Assembly (NCBI GenBank): GCA_020161855.1
Contig: JAIUNJ010000013.1
Span: 1-45,181, forward strand
Length of the DNA stretch: 45,181 nt
Direction of reading: 5' to 3'
DNA from: Pseudomonadota bacterium
GTDB lineage: Bacteria > Pseudomonadota > Alphaproteobacteria > Rhizobiales > Aestuariivirgaceae
Position numbers and translations under genes: made by a program. How positions within the stretch are numbered: position 1 is the stretch's first letter; each line of letters starts with the position of its first letter. Shown here piece after piece: positions 1 to 10,286 of this stretch. The notes under the pieces were generated by a model. The model worked only from the letters and a program-made list of their open reading frames with translations. It was not told where the DNA came from and searched no databases.

Positions 1-1
1 T

Positions 2-69
2 GTGAGCGCTGCAAAGCGCCCCATACAGCGACTTTAAGCCAGTCGCATACAGCGTCGAGCAGCGCTCAC
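2..69. repeat. Structured inverted/direct repeat element of unknown role
   Basis: An 11-bp perfect inverted repeat (GTGAGCGCTGC at 2-12, complement at 59-69) encloses a second inverted repeat (GCGACT at 28-33, AGTCGC at 41-46). A 9-bp direct repeat CATACAGCG lies at 22-30 and 46-54. No open reading frame explains it. It could be the end of a structured RNA or a terminator belonging to a gene left of the window, or a dispersed repeat. Its left flank is cut by the window edge. Confidence 0.4.
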
Positions 70-195
70 GCCCCCCTTCGTCCCAGGTCTCAGGGGCCAG
101 GCACCGGAAGGACCGGCGCCAATCAACAGCGAAGCTTTGTCCTGCCGCAACCACCCTCAGACGCCACCTCCGAATGAGGGATAAATCACTCATAA

Positions 196-247
196 AATGA
201 TGTACGTAAACAATATAGAATGATGTTTTTCACTCTTTACATCATTC
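196..247 (+). promoter_or_regulatory. Repeat-rich pckA control region (putative operator)
   Basis: The AT-rich region before pckA holds three copies of one 8-mer. AATGATGT occurs at 196-203 and again at 219-226, and the complement ACATCATT lies at 239-246. The last two form a 9-bp perfect inverted repeat (218-226 and 239-247, 12-nt spacer). The arrangement suits a dimeric regulator and lies 50-100 nt upstream of the chosen pckA start. In rhizobia pckA is known to be controlled by carbon source through a LacI-type regulator, but the sites here do not identify the protein. Confidence 0.4.
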
Positions 248-295
248 ATTTTCAGCCGCATGGAATCGCCTGAAGGCAGCCCACGGAGACACCTC

Positions 296-1885
<1,590 letters not shown>

Positions 1886-1896
1886 CACCTGAAAGC

Positions 1897-1920
1897 GGGG
1901 CAGGCTCGGGCCTGCCTCTT
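1897..1920 (+). terminator. Hairpin after pckA
   Basis: A 7-bp perfect stem (GGCAGGC at 1899-1905, GCCTGCC at 1910-1916) with a TCGG loop lies 13 nt after the pckA stop and is followed by TCTT. The T-tract is short, so this is a weak intrinsic terminator or a 3'-end stabilising hairpin. Confidence 0.5.
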
Positions 1921-1994
1921 CCCGCCCCTGCCTTGATCGCACCATTCGCGCCGGTTCCGGCGGCAGCATGCGGCTATCCATGCTCTCGACATTC

Positions 1995-2011
1995 TTTAGA
2001 ATTATTCTAAA
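1995..2011 (+). promoter_or_regulatory. Iron control element (ICE, Irr box) of mbfA
   Basis: TTTAGAA-TTA-TTCTAAA is a perfect 7-3-7 palindrome. It resembles the ICE motif bound by the haem-dependent regulator Irr in rhizobia. It lies only 8 nt before the mbfA start codon, so it overlaps the leader or the promoter's downstream edge, as expected for an Irr-repressed gene. In Bradyrhizobium and Agrobacterium, mbfA is repressed by Irr when iron is low. The motif is seen directly; binding is inferred. Confidence 0.8.
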
Positions 2012-2019
2012 TAAGAGAG

Positions 2020-2982
2020 ATGACATCGAGAAGCTTTTCCGGCCTCACCGAACAGGAGGTTCTGGCGCTGGCCATTTCCAGCGAGGATGACGATGCCCGT
2101 GTCTACATGGGCTTCGCCCACGCCCTGCGCGATACCTATCCTGCTTCGGCGAAGGTCTTCTCCGACATGGCCGAAGAGGAGCTTGAGCACCGCCGTGCCC
2201 TCACCGAGCTTTACCAGCAGCGCTTCGGCAATTTCATCCCGCTGATCCGGCGCGCCGACATCGCCGATTTCGTCAGGCACAAGCCGGCGTGGACGCTGTC
2301 GAAACTCGGCATCGATGCCATGCGCAAGCGCGCCGAAATGATCGAGCTGGAGAACTACCGCTTCTACCGGCAGGCGGCGGAACGCAGCAGCGACGCCAGT
2401 GTGAAGGCCCTGCTTTCGCGTCTTGCCGAAGCCGAGAAGGGTCATGAGTCGCTCGCGTCACGCCTCGGCCTCGAGCATCTGACGGCGGATGCCAAGATCG
2501 ACGAGAAGGAAGCCGAGCGCAGGCTCTTCCTGCTTCAGGTCGTGCAGCCCGGCCTCGTCGGCCTGATGGACGGGTCCGTCTCCACGCTGGCTCCGCTCTT
2601 CGCCGCCGCCTTCGCCACCGGCAACACCTGGGAGACCTTTCTCGTCGGCACGGCGGCCTCGCTCGGCGCCGGCATTTCCATGGGGCTGGCCGAAGGCCTT
2701 TCCGACGACGGCAAGCTCACCGGGCGCGGCCATCCGCTGATCCGCGGCCTCGCCGCTGGCACCATGACGGCCGTCGGCGGCATGGGCCACGCCCTGCCTT
2801 ATCTCATTCCGGACTTCAGGATCGCCACCTGGATCGCCGTGATCGTCGTCTTCTGCGAACTCTGGGCCATCTCCTGGATCCGCTACAGATATATGGATAC
2901 GCCTTTCCTCAAGGCCGCTTTCCAGATCGCGGTCGGGGGCTTTTTGGTTTTCCTGACGGGGATTTTGATCGGGAGCGCGTAG
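2020..2982 (+). CDS. mbfA: Membrane-bound ferritin-like iron exporter (ferritin-like domain plus VIT1/CCC1)
   Basis: A 320-aa inner-membrane protein of the Er-VIT1 (MbfA) family. Residues about 10-150 form a ferritin-like diiron helical bundle with carboxylate/histidine signatures such as EEELEH near residue 50 and further acidic helices. Residues about 165-320 form the VIT1/CCC1-like membrane domain, with several hydrophobic helices ending in [13 protein letters not shown]. In characterised homologues the protein exports iron and protects against iron and peroxide stress. The ATG at 2020 follows a purine run and the ICE palindrome. The last 74 nt overlap, tail to tail, the end of the minus-strand gene at 2909-4741. 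Confidence 0.9.
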   Translation: MTSRSFSGLTEQEVLALAISSEDDDARVYMGFAHALRDTYPASAKVFSDMAEEELEHRRALTELYQQRFGNFIPLIRRADIADFVRHKPAWTLSKLGIDAMRKRAEMIELENYRFYRQAAERSSDASVKALLSRLAEAEKGHESLASRLGLEHLTADAKIDEKEAERRLFLLQVVQPGLVGLMDGSVSTLAPLFAAAFATGNTWETFLVGTAASLGAGISMGLAEGLSDDGKLTGRGHPLIRGLAAGTMTAVGGMGHALPYLIPDFRIATWIAVIVVFCELWAISWIRYRYMDTPFLKAAFQIAVGGFLVFLTGILIGSA

Positions 2983-4741
2983 CTGCCGCCTTGCGCTTGC
3001 CGCCGAGAATCTTGCGCAGCTCGCGTTCGATTGCTGCCGCTGCACCCACCAGCGCCCGCCTGTGCCGTGCCAGGGCCTTGCGCTGCAGGGTGGCAATGCT
3101 GGTGGTGTCGAGCCCTGCAAGGATCGCGGCCAGTTCCTCCGCCGCAAGCCGCGCTCCGGCATAGCTCTCGGCTTCGGGCTGAGCCCGCAGGCCGGTGCGG
3201 AGCGTGATGCCCATGGTGTGCAGGTCTTCCTCCGCCACGGCGGCCTTGGCCCGGTACCAGCAGTAGGTCAGGTTCTCGAGGAAGGCGATGATGTCGCTCT
3301 TGTCGCGGATGCCGCCGATCCAGGCGCGGAAGTCCCCGGGCGTACCGGGAAAGGCATTGATGTAGCGCGCCACGTCGAGCCCCGGTTCATGTGCGCCATC
3401 GGGATGGGTGATGCCTTCGAGGCCCATGAGCTGCTTGGTGCGCGCCACGATCCGCTCGTGCACGCCGCGGTCCCTGACATCGGGATCGAAGGCCTTCAGC
3501 AGGGTGACCGCAGCCCCGCGCCGTTCGGGGTCCTTCACCGCATGCGAGAACAACGCCTGTTTCTCGAGCCACGTATTGATGGCCTGGCGGTTGGCCAGTG
3601 AGCGCTGGGTCAGCACGGCGAGCGGGCCGATCGCCTTCGCCATGCGGACAAGGCTGAAATTCGTCTCGGCCAGGGCTGTGACCGAGAATGTGTTGATGAC
3701 GCCTCCCAGCATGCGGTCATCATGGGCATCATAGATCGGCCCCACATGCACGCTGCGCCTGCCGCTCAGCGGCCATTTCTGGTTCACCGGCACGGCAAGC
3801 TTCATCTGCCGCGGAATGGGCACGATCGGATCGCCGGAATTGCGGTCTGCCAGCGACAGGGCCTGTGGCGTCAGCGAAAGAAGATAGTAGCCCGGCGCCC
3901 CGCCAATGGCCTTCTGCAGCGGCATGAAGAGGCAGCACTTGGTCATCACCTTGTGGGTCATCTCCTGGCCCCAGGTCATGGCTCCCAGAAGCGATGTGGC
4001 ATCGATCACCGCGTGATGATTGGCGGCATCGGCATCGAGCCAGTTGATCAGGTGCTGCACATCGATCCGCGAATAGGTGCTGGCGCCCGTTGTCTCGTGG
4101 CCCACGCCGAAGAACAGCTTCACGCCGCGCCCGGTCAGCTCCATCGCCGGCGGGATATGGCCGTCGCTCTCGGCAAAGATGAGGCGCGTGTCATCGCCCT
4201 CCTTGGCGTGCTGCATGAGCTCCACCAGCTGGCTCGCCCAGGACTGCCGGAAAAAGCCCGCACCCGCTGCCTCATCGCTCTCCGGCGGCGGCGTGTCGAC
4301 ATAGATCATCTGCTGGAAGTCGCCGGGGGCAACGAAATGCGAAGCCGCAACCGTGAAACCCGTGTGCCCGCCACCGAGGCCAATGGCCAGCCGGTTGGAG
4401 CGGGGAAAACCGAAATAGCGGTGAACGGACCGCATCAGGTCGAGCAGTATGGCATCAGCCGGTGCGCCGCGATGCATGGAACGGGCGATTTCCGGCGCGG
4501 TGACGGGGCCGATATCCACGCCCTTGTCATTGCGCTTGCGGTAGGTTTCTTCGAGCCAATGCTCGAACTCATGGCGGTTGCGCCGCGCCATGATCTCGTC
4601 GCTCATGGCATCGCTGATGGGACCTACGCCAAAGAAGGGGTTGGAGGTGCGCGCAGGCGGGCCGCCCTTGCTGGCCAGCAAGGCAAGGGCATGCAGCTTC
4701 CGGAGATCGTCAATGGTCTCGTCCATGGCGTTGCTGCGCAT
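2909..4741 (-). CDS. Stand-alone SerC-like aminotransferase (class V, PLP)
   Basis: A 610-aa cytosolic protein resembling phosphoserine aminotransferases of the Methanosarcina/alphaproteobacterial type. The PLP lysine is probably K277 in MPLQKAIGG, and D247 in IDATSLLGAM is the likely ring-nitrogen aspartate. GVGHETTGAS (about 213-221) matches the substrate loop. It is far longer than a usual SerC (about 370-390 aa). It is paralogous to the aminotransferase part of the protein encoded at 4792-7767, 50 bp upstream on the same strand, so the two are probably co-transcribed. After about residue 530 comes the helical AEELAAIL tail that the paralogue also has, then a Lys/Arg/Ser/Pro-rich end (about 582-610), part of which is antisense to mbfA. 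The substrate is unknown. The alternative start M6 (4726) has no better ribosome site. Confidence 0.8.
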   Translation of the reverse strand: MRSNAMDETIDDLRKLHALALLASKGGPPARTSNPFFGVGPISDAMSDEIMARRNRHEFEHWLEETYRKRNDKGVDIGPVTAPEIARSMHRGAPADAILLDLMRSVHRYFGFPRSNRLAIGLGGGHTGFTVAASHFVAPGDFQQMIYVDTPPPESDEAAGAGFFRQSWASQLVELMQHAKEGDDTRLIFAESDGHIPPAMELTGRGVKLFFGVGHETTGASTYSRIDVQHLINWLDADAANHHAVIDATSLLGAMTWGQEMTHKVMTKCCLFMPLQKAIGGAPGYYLLSLTPQALSLADRNSGDPIVPIPRQMKLAVPVNQKWPLSGRRSVHVGPIYDAHDDRMLGGVINTFSVTALAETNFSLVRMAKAIGPLAVLTQRSLANRQAINTWLEKQALFSHAVKDPERRGAAVTLLKAFDPDVRDRGVHERIVARTKQLMGLEGITHPDGAHEPGLDVARYINAFPGTPGDFRAWIGGIRDKSDIIAFLENLTYCWYRAKAAVAEEDLHTMGITLRTGLRAQPEAESYAGARLAAEELAAILAGLDTTSIATLQRKALARHRRALVGAAAAIERELRKILGGKRKAAATRSRSKSPSGKPKSPRPRSGKRP

Positions 4742-4791
4742 TCATCGCCGCCATGACCGCCGCCCGCAAGCAGAAAGTGCGCGCTCCGCCG

Positions 4792-7767
4792 TCAGTCGCC
4801 GTAGTAGGGCCCTTCAAGTCCGAGTGCCCGCAACCTTGTCTGCAGGCTGTTGGCTGCCTTGAGCAGGCCCGCACCATGGCGGTCGACCTGCAGAGTCGCG
4901 AGATCAGGCTGGCTCGTGGCGTGGAGTGCGGCGAGGATTGCCGCCACTTCCTCGGCAAGGCCACGCAATTCGCCAAAAGCGGCCCGGTCCTTGACGGCTG
5001 TCATGAGATCGTTGCGGGTGACCCGGCCCACGCCGCGCACGGTGCTCGGCCCGGCATTGACGAGGCCCTGCGGAAGGTCGCCCTTAAGATTGCTGACCCG
5101 GCCGAACTGAATGAGATCAAAGATCTGGTCAACGGCCTGCTTGGCGCCTTCGACACGCGACACATGCTCGGTATCGGCGGCAGCATGCGGCAGCAGTTCG
5201 AGCCTGCCCTTGTATTTCTTCGCCAGCGGCAGATAGGGCACCAGCGGACCTGTCAGCGTCTTGCCCGCCTTGAAGATGTCAGCATCGATTGCGGCGTAAC
5301 GCACCTTGCCGGACTTCATGGCGCGGTCGAGCGCCTTCACATCCACGCATTCGCCACGGTCGTAATTCAGGACGATGGCGCCATGGTTAAGCTTTCCGAG
5401 AACGGTGGCCCCGATCACACCGGCATTGGCAAAGCGCTTGTTCTTCGCATCGAACGGCCCAAGCCCTGTATGCACGCTGATGACATCGGCACCGGTTGCT
5501 GCCTCTTCCGCCGTTGCAGCAAAGGCGAAGCCCTCCGATTCGATCCACACACGGTGGCGCGGGCGAGCATGCACCCGCACCTTCATCCCGAACATGGCCG
5601 AGAGATGCGCCACCTCGCGGCCGATGTTGCCATAGCCGATGATGGCCATGGTCTTGCCTTCCAGCTTCTCGGTGGGAAAATCCTTCAGGTCCTTGCCGGT
5701 ATCGAAACGACCGGCGGAGGCGCGCTTGTGCAACTCCACCACGTCGAGATCGGGCAGTACCTTAAGGAGCGCCTTCATGGTCATCTGTGCGGTGGCACGG
5801 CTGTTGAAGCTCGGCGTGTTCATCAGTGCTGCCGTGCCGCCTGCGCCATTGCCGCCGCCCCAGCAGGCGCATTGCATGTTGCCGGTCCCAGCCCCGATCC
5901 GCACGCCGCCCTGGGTGAAGACCGCATCCTTCGGCAGGAAGGTTGCAGCGGCAATGACAGCGTCGAACTGGCCGTCTTTGGTCAAAGGCAGGATTTCGGC
6001 CTCGGTCGAGAGATCGGGCAGATAGAAGAAGTGAATGTGGCCCGGTGCGTAGGTTTTCTTCGGGCTCGGCGCACCGGCATGAAAGAGGCCACCCTTGGCC
6101 TCGACATGGGCCTTGACCTCGCTGTGATCCGGCTTGCCCTTCCTGTCGAAGCGCAGCCCAACGAGATCGGCGATCAGCACCTTGTAGGCTTTGTCCGCCT
6201 GATCCCTGCGCTCCAGCGCGGCGGCCGCTTGCGGCGCAGGAAAACGGACACCAAGCTTGTCCAGTTCCTCCTCGAGCACCACAATCTTGGCACGGCGGTA
6301 GGCATAGGCGAGGTTTTCCAGCAGCGCAACGATATCGGCCACATCGCGGATACCGCCGATCCAGGCACGATAGTCACCCGGCGTACCGGGGAAGGCATTG
6401 ACATAGCGCGCCACATCGAGGCCCTGTTCGCGAACACCGTTCGGATGGGTGAGACCTTCGACACCGAGAAGCTGCTTCGAGCGGGCGATGATGCGGGCAT
6501 GTATCGCAATATCGGAGATATCGGGATCATTGATGCGGAGCAGCGTCACGGCAGCTCCGCGCCGTTCGGCCTCGGCCACGCCCAGCTGCAGCAGTGCCTG
6601 CCCGGCAATCCACTCATTGATGGCGGTGCGATTTGCCGCCGAACGGGCGTTCATGGCCGAAACAGGACCGAGCATGCCGGCAACACGCTGCAGGCCAAAG
6701 GTCGTCTCGGCAAAGGCGAGTGTCGAGAAGGTATTGATGACGCCACCCAGCATCTTGTCGGCAGACGGATCATAGAAGGGACCGATGTTGACACTGCGCT
6801 CACCGGTCAGCGGCTTGCGCTGGTCGAGCGGTGTTGCGAGCTTCAATTGCCGCGGGATGGCAGTGATTGGCGCCTTGGCATTGCGTTCCACCAGCGCCAG
6901 CGCCTGTGGCGTGAAGGAGATAACAAAATAGCCCGAAATGCCGCCGATGGCCTTCTGGAAAGGCATGAAGAAGCAGCACTTGGCGGTCACCTCGCGCACC
7001 AGCTCGTCGCCCCATGGCATGGCGCCGAGCAGCGATGTGGCGTCGAGCATGGCATGATGCTCTTCGGGATTGCTGTCGAGCCAGGCGAGAAGATTGCGGA
7101 TTTCCTGCTTGGTGTAGGTGGTGGCACCCGTCGTCTCATGGCCGACTCCAAAGACAAGCTTCACACCCTTCGCCTGGAGTTCTTCCGGCGCCGGGATCAC
7201 ACCTTCGCTGCCAGAAAAATGCAGACGGCTCTCATCGCCGCCCTTTGACAGGCGCATGAGTTCGACAATCTGCGCGCCCCAGGACTGGCGGAAGAAGCCG
7301 CCGGCATTTGCCGCCTCGCTCTCCGGGCGTGGCGTGTCGATGTAGATGCCCTGGCTGGCGGCATCGCCGCTGATCAGATGCAGGGCCGCAACCGTGAAGC
7401 CGGAATGACCGCCGCCAAGTCCGACGGCCATGCGGTTCGCTTTCGGGAAACCGAAATAGCGGTGAATCTCCCGCATCATATCGAGGATGAATTTGTCGGC
7501 CGGGTAGCCACGGTGCATGGAGCGCCCGATCTCCGCCGCCGTAAAGGGGCCGATGTCGTTGCCCTTGTCGTCGAGCTTGCGGTAGTTGGCCTCCAGCCAA
7601 TGCTCAAAGGCGAAGCGGATGCGCCGGGCCTCAACCTCATCGGCTGCGGCATCGGTGATCGGGCCCACGCCGAAGAAGGGATTGATGGTGCGCCCCGGCG
7701 CGCCACCCGCCGTTGCCGCCAGGGCAGCCTCACGCTGGACTTTCAGGCTCTCAATCGTCGCTGTCAT
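4792..7767 (-). CDS. SerC-like aminotransferase fused to SerA-like 2-hydroxyacid dehydrogenase
   Basis: A 991-aa fusion. Residues about 25-510 are a class V PLP aminotransferase like SerC, with probable catalytic K272 (MPFQKAIGG), D242 (LDATSLLGAM) and the GVGHETTGAT loop. Residues about 570-900 resemble D-3-phosphoglycerate dehydrogenase: a Rossmann motif GYGNIGRE at 711-718, the active-site arginine in NYDRGECVD (R804) and the histidine in LLPHAAADT (H861). The glutamate normally found near the DVFPxE segment is not obvious (here IDADIFKAG). Residues about 935-991 repeat the helical tail of the neighbour at 2909-4741. SerA and SerC catalyse successive serine-biosynthesis steps, and PdxB with SerC does so for PLP, so the fusion suggests a coupled oxidation and transamination. 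The true substrate is unknown. The gene lies 148 bp after xylG. Confidence 0.85.
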   Translation of the reverse strand: MTATIESLKVQREAALAATAGGAPGRTINPFFGVGPITDAAADEVEARRIRFAFEHWLEANYRKLDDKGNDIGPFTAAEIGRSMHRGYPADKFILDMMREIHRYFGFPKANRMAVGLGGGHSGFTVAALHLISGDAASQGIYIDTPRPESEAANAGGFFRQSWGAQIVELMRLSKGGDESRLHFSGSEGVIPAPEELQAKGVKLVFGVGHETTGATTYTKQEIRNLLAWLDSNPEEHHAMLDATSLLGAMPWGDELVREVTAKCCFFMPFQKAIGGISGYFVISFTPQALALVERNAKAPITAIPRQLKLATPLDQRKPLTGERSVNIGPFYDPSADKMLGGVINTFSTLAFAETTFGLQRVAGMLGPVSAMNARSAANRTAINEWIAGQALLQLGVAEAERRGAAVTLLRINDPDISDIAIHARIIARSKQLLGVEGLTHPNGVREQGLDVARYVNAFPGTPGDYRAWIGGIRDVADIVALLENLAYAYRRAKIVVLEEELDKLGVRFPAPQAAAALERRDQADKAYKVLIADLVGLRFDRKGKPDHSEVKAHVEAKGGLFHAGAPSPKKTYAPGHIHFFYLPDLSTEAEILPLTKDGQFDAVIAAATFLPKDAVFTQGGVRIGAGTGNMQCACWGGGNGAGGTAALMNTPSFNSRATAQMTMKALLKVLPDLDVVELHKRASAGRFDTGKDLKDFPTEKLEGKTMAIIGYGNIGREVAHLSAMFGMKVRVHARPRHRVWIESEGFAFAATAEEAATGADVISVHTGLGPFDAKNKRFANAGVIGATVLGKLNHGAIVLNYDRGECVDVKALDRAMKSGKVRYAAIDADIFKAGKTLTGPLVPYLPLAKKYKGRLELLPHAAADTEHVSRVEGAKQAVDQIFDLIQFGRVSNLKGDLPQGLVNAGPSTVRGVGRVTRNDLMTAVKDRAAFGELRGLAEEVAAILAALHATSQPDLATLQVDRHGAGLLKAANSLQTRLRALGLEGPYYGD

Positions 7768-7843
7768 GGCTGCTCCCGCTACAAGCGCTCAGCCATGTTC
7801 CATGCGCGGAACCAACGCGGCGCGGCTGTCCGGGTCCGTCCAC

Positions 7844-7859
7844 CGCAAAACAATTTGCG
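7844..7859. promoter_or_regulatory. Palindrome upstream of the SerC-SerA fusion gene
   Basis: CGCAAA-ACAA-TTTGCG is a perfect 6-bp inverted repeat with a 4-nt spacer in the 148-bp gap between xylG and the fusion gene, about 80 nt before the latter's start. It suggests an operator for a dimeric regulator and therefore a separate promoter for the two aminotransferase-like genes. It does not resemble the palindrome in front of xylF. Confidence 0.35.
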
Positions 7860-7888
7860 ACATGGCAACGGTTGACGAGCGTTCATCA

Positions 7889-7903
7889 CCCGGCAATGCC
7901 GGG
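7889..7903 (-). terminator. Short hairpin after xylG
   Basis: CCCGGC (7889-7894) and GCCGGG (7898-7903) form a compact 6-bp GC stem 12 nt after the xylG stop, read on the minus strand. No T-tract follows, so termination would be partial at most. Confidence 0.3.
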
Positions 7904-7915
7904 CCGATCAGATGG

Positions 7916-8809
7916 CTAGGCTGCTTCCCGCATGGCACCGGGGCCCGGAATGGCCCCCGGCGGCGACTTGCCTGCGATGATCATGCCTAGAACTTCATCA
8001 TGGGTAACGTCGGAGGTACGCGCCGTTCCCACCACCTTGCCGTTCTTCATGACCGTCACCCGGTCGGCGAGATCGAAGACATCGTGAAGGTCGTGGCTGA
8101 TCAGGAAAATGCCGATACCTTCTGCCTTGAGCTGCTTGATCAATTCGCCCACCTGGGCCGTTTCGGCAGGGCCGAGGGCCGCGGTCGGTTCGTCCATGAT
8201 CAGGATGCGGGCATTGAAGTGGATGGCGCGGGCAATGGCCACCGACTGCCGCTGGCCGCCGGACAGGCGGCTCACCGGCTCCTTGAAGCGCCGGAAGTTG
8301 GGATTGAGGCGATGCATCACGTTGCGGCACTCAGCCTCCATGGCGACGTCATCCAGCGTCCCGAAAGGCGTCTTCAGTTCACGGCCGAGATAGAGGTTTG
8401 CCGCCGCATCCACATTGTCTGCCAGCGCGAGGGTTTGGTAGATCGTTTCGATGCCCAGTGCCTTGGCGTCGCGCGGGTTGTTGATCGTGACCTCCTGGCC
8501 ATTGATGAAGATCTGCCCGGCATCGCGCTTGTAGGCCCCGGACAGAACCTTGATCAGTGTCGACTTGCCGGCACCATTGTGGCCGAGCAGGCCCACCACT
8601 TCACCAGGATAGAGATCAACGCCGGCATGATCGACGGCCTTGATGCCGCCAAAGGCAATCGAGATATCGCGCATCTCGATCAGCGGCGTGCCACGCTCCT
8701 TGAGGTTCTTGTGCGGCTTCGCACCTTTCACCGCAGAAGGAACATCGTGGACATCCGCTGACCGGGCGGATTTCCGCGGGGTGGCTGTCTTCTTGCTTGT
8801 CTTTGCCAT
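7916..8809 (-). CDS. xylG: Xylose-type sugar ABC transporter ATP-binding protein
   Basis: A 297-aa ATPase that drives sugar import together with the permease encoded at 8821-10227. It has Walker [10 protein letters not shown] (76-84), signature LSGGQ (182-186), Walker B ending in DEPTA (206-210) and the H-loop LISHDLHD. It has a single nucleotide-binding domain, unlike the double-domain XylG of E. coli and like the short form found in alphaproteobacteria. A Lys/Ala/Thr-rich extension of about 40 residues precedes the ATPase core. The start at 8809 is chosen over the longer frame to 8899 because GGGAGGG lies just before it and the longer frame would run into xylH. Only 11 bp separate it from xylH. 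Confidence 0.88.
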   Translation of the reverse strand: MAKTSKKTATPRKSARSADVHDVPSAVKGAKPHKNLKERGTPLIEMRDISIAFGGIKAVDHAGVDLYPGEVVGLLGHNGAGKSTLIKVLSGAYKRDAGQIFINGQEVTINNPRDAKALGIETIYQTLALADNVDAAANLYLGRELKTPFGTLDDVAMEAECRNVMHRLNPNFRRFKEPVSRLSGGQRQSVAIARAIHFNARILIMDEPTAALGPAETAQVGELIKQLKAEGIGIFLISHDLHDVFDLADRVTVMKNGKVVGTARTSDVTHDEVLGMIIAGKSPPGAIPGPGAMREAA

Positions 8810-8820
8810 ATTGCCCTCCC

Positions 8821-10227
8821 TTACTTCACACGGCGGCGATAGATCTGGTCGACGAAGACCGCCACCACCAGAACCGAGCCGACCACGATGTTTTGCCATG
8901 CTGATGGCAGGTTCAGCAGCTGCATGCCCGAGGCGATGGACTGCATCAGCAATGCACCGAGCATGGCGCCGTAAATGGTACCGAGGCCGCCAGCCAGCGA
9001 AGTGCCGCCGATCACCGCGGCTGCGATCACGTAGAGCTCGTTGAGATCACCGAGCGAAACTGTTGCCGCATCGAGCCGGGCTGAAGCCACGATGGCCGAA
9101 ACGGCAGCGAGAAAGCCCATGAGCGCGAAGACCTTCACAGTCATGAGCTTGGTGTTGATACCAGCCAGTTCGGCCGCCTCCGGGTTGCCACCGATGGCAT
9201 AGACATAGCGGCCGAAGAGCGTGCGCGTGGCAATGAAGGTCATCACCAGGCCGACCGCAAGGGCGATCAGCACCGGCACCGGATAGCCGGTATAGAAGAT
9301 CAGGCCGTCCACGCAACGAACGACCTTGTCAGCAGCCATGCAGACGCCCGTCCCATCGCGGTTTTCAACGCCAGGCGGAATGGTGATCTGGTTGGCCAGC
9401 GCAAACTGCTCAATGAGTTTGGGCGGCCACGGATAGGAATTCACGATATGCGTCGCCCCGAGCACGGTGGCGGAGGCGAGACCGGTGATCAGCAACTCCG
9501 CCCACATCGGACGCAGGGGAAAATTGAAGCGCAGGCGCTGTTTCCGGCCGCTGTACACGGCATAGGCAATGGCTGCACAGGCAATAACCGCCAGTACCCA
9601 GCTCCAGAACGGGCCGAGCCAAGACTCCGGCACGCCGCCACCGACGATCTTGAAGGTCTTGTCGAGGGGCGCAATTGTAACGCCCTCGGAAATATAGAAA
9701 CCAATGCCCCTGCCATAAGCGATGAGGCCGCCCAGCGTTACAATGAACGAGGGTATGCCGAGATAGGCGATCATGTAACCATTGCAGGCGCCCACAAAAA
9801 CGCCCACCGAAAGCGCCGCCACGGTCGCGAGTATCCAGATCGACCAGTGGCCCACACCGAGAGCGGGCCCGAGATGCTGGACCTGCAGCACCGCCGAAAT
9901 TGTCGCCACAAGCGTAAGCAATGAGCCGACCGAAAGATCAATGTGGCGCATGACAATCACAAGCACCATGCCTGTCGCCATGATGGCGATCGAGGCCGTC
10001 TGGACCAGGAGAGTCCAGAGGTTGCGGGGCGTCAGGAATGAGCCGCCGAACAGTCCTTCGTTCGCGATCTTCGTGCCGCTCCAGATATCGAAGATGCACC
10101 ACACGACGAGGATGGCGGCAATCATGCCGAGCATGCGCGTGTCGATTTCAGTAGCGCGGAAGAAGCGCGCCACGGCGCCTTCCTGTACCAGTGCAGGGCT
10201 TTCAGAGCTGTTGGCGTCCAGAGCCAT
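8821..10227 (-). CDS. xylH: Xylose-type sugar ABC transporter permease
   Basis: A 468-aa polytopic inner-membrane permease of the BPD_transp_2 family. The order of hydrophobic segments, the [10 protein letters not shown] motif near the N-terminus, [13 protein letters not shown] in the second half and the closing [18 protein letters not shown] all match XylH-type permeases. A hydrophilic stretch with two cysteines (around [11 protein letters not shown]) sits between membrane segments in the C-terminal half and makes it longer than XylH of E. coli (393 aa). The start at 10227 follows GGGGGAGG closely. The longer frame to 10272 lacks a better site. It lies in the operon xylF-xylH-xylG. Confidence 0.88.
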   Translation of the reverse strand: MALDANSSESPALVQEGAVARFFRATEIDTRMLGMIAAILVVWCIFDIWSGTKIANEGLFGGSFLTPRNLWTLLVQTASIAIMATGMVLVIVMRHIDLSVGSLLTLVATISAVLQVQHLGPALGVGHWSIWILATVAALSVGVFVGACNGYMIAYLGIPSFIVTLGGLIAYGRGIGFYISEGVTIAPLDKTFKIVGGGVPESWLGPFWSWVLAVIACAAIAYAVYSGRKQRLRFNFPLRPMWAELLITGLASATVLGATHIVNSYPWPPKLIEQFALANQITIPPGVENRDGTGVCMAADKVVRCVDGLIFYTGYPVPVLIALAVGLVMTFIATRTLFGRYVYAIGGNPEAAELAGINTKLMTVKVFALMGFLAAVSAIVASARLDAATVSLGDLNELYVIAAAVIGGTSLAGGLGTIYGAMLGALLMQSIASGMQLLNLPSAWQNIVVGSVLVVAVFVDQIYRRRVK

Positions 10228-10286
10228 GGTTCCTCCCCCAAGTGTTGCGGCGCCTTCAGGCGCTCTCGGCATCGGTCCTGTGAAAA

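Noticed and set aside
4753-7248. 831-codon plus-strand open frame opposite the SerC-SerA fusion
   Set aside because: Antisense shadow of a gene with clear catalytic motifs; its product has no recognisable family.
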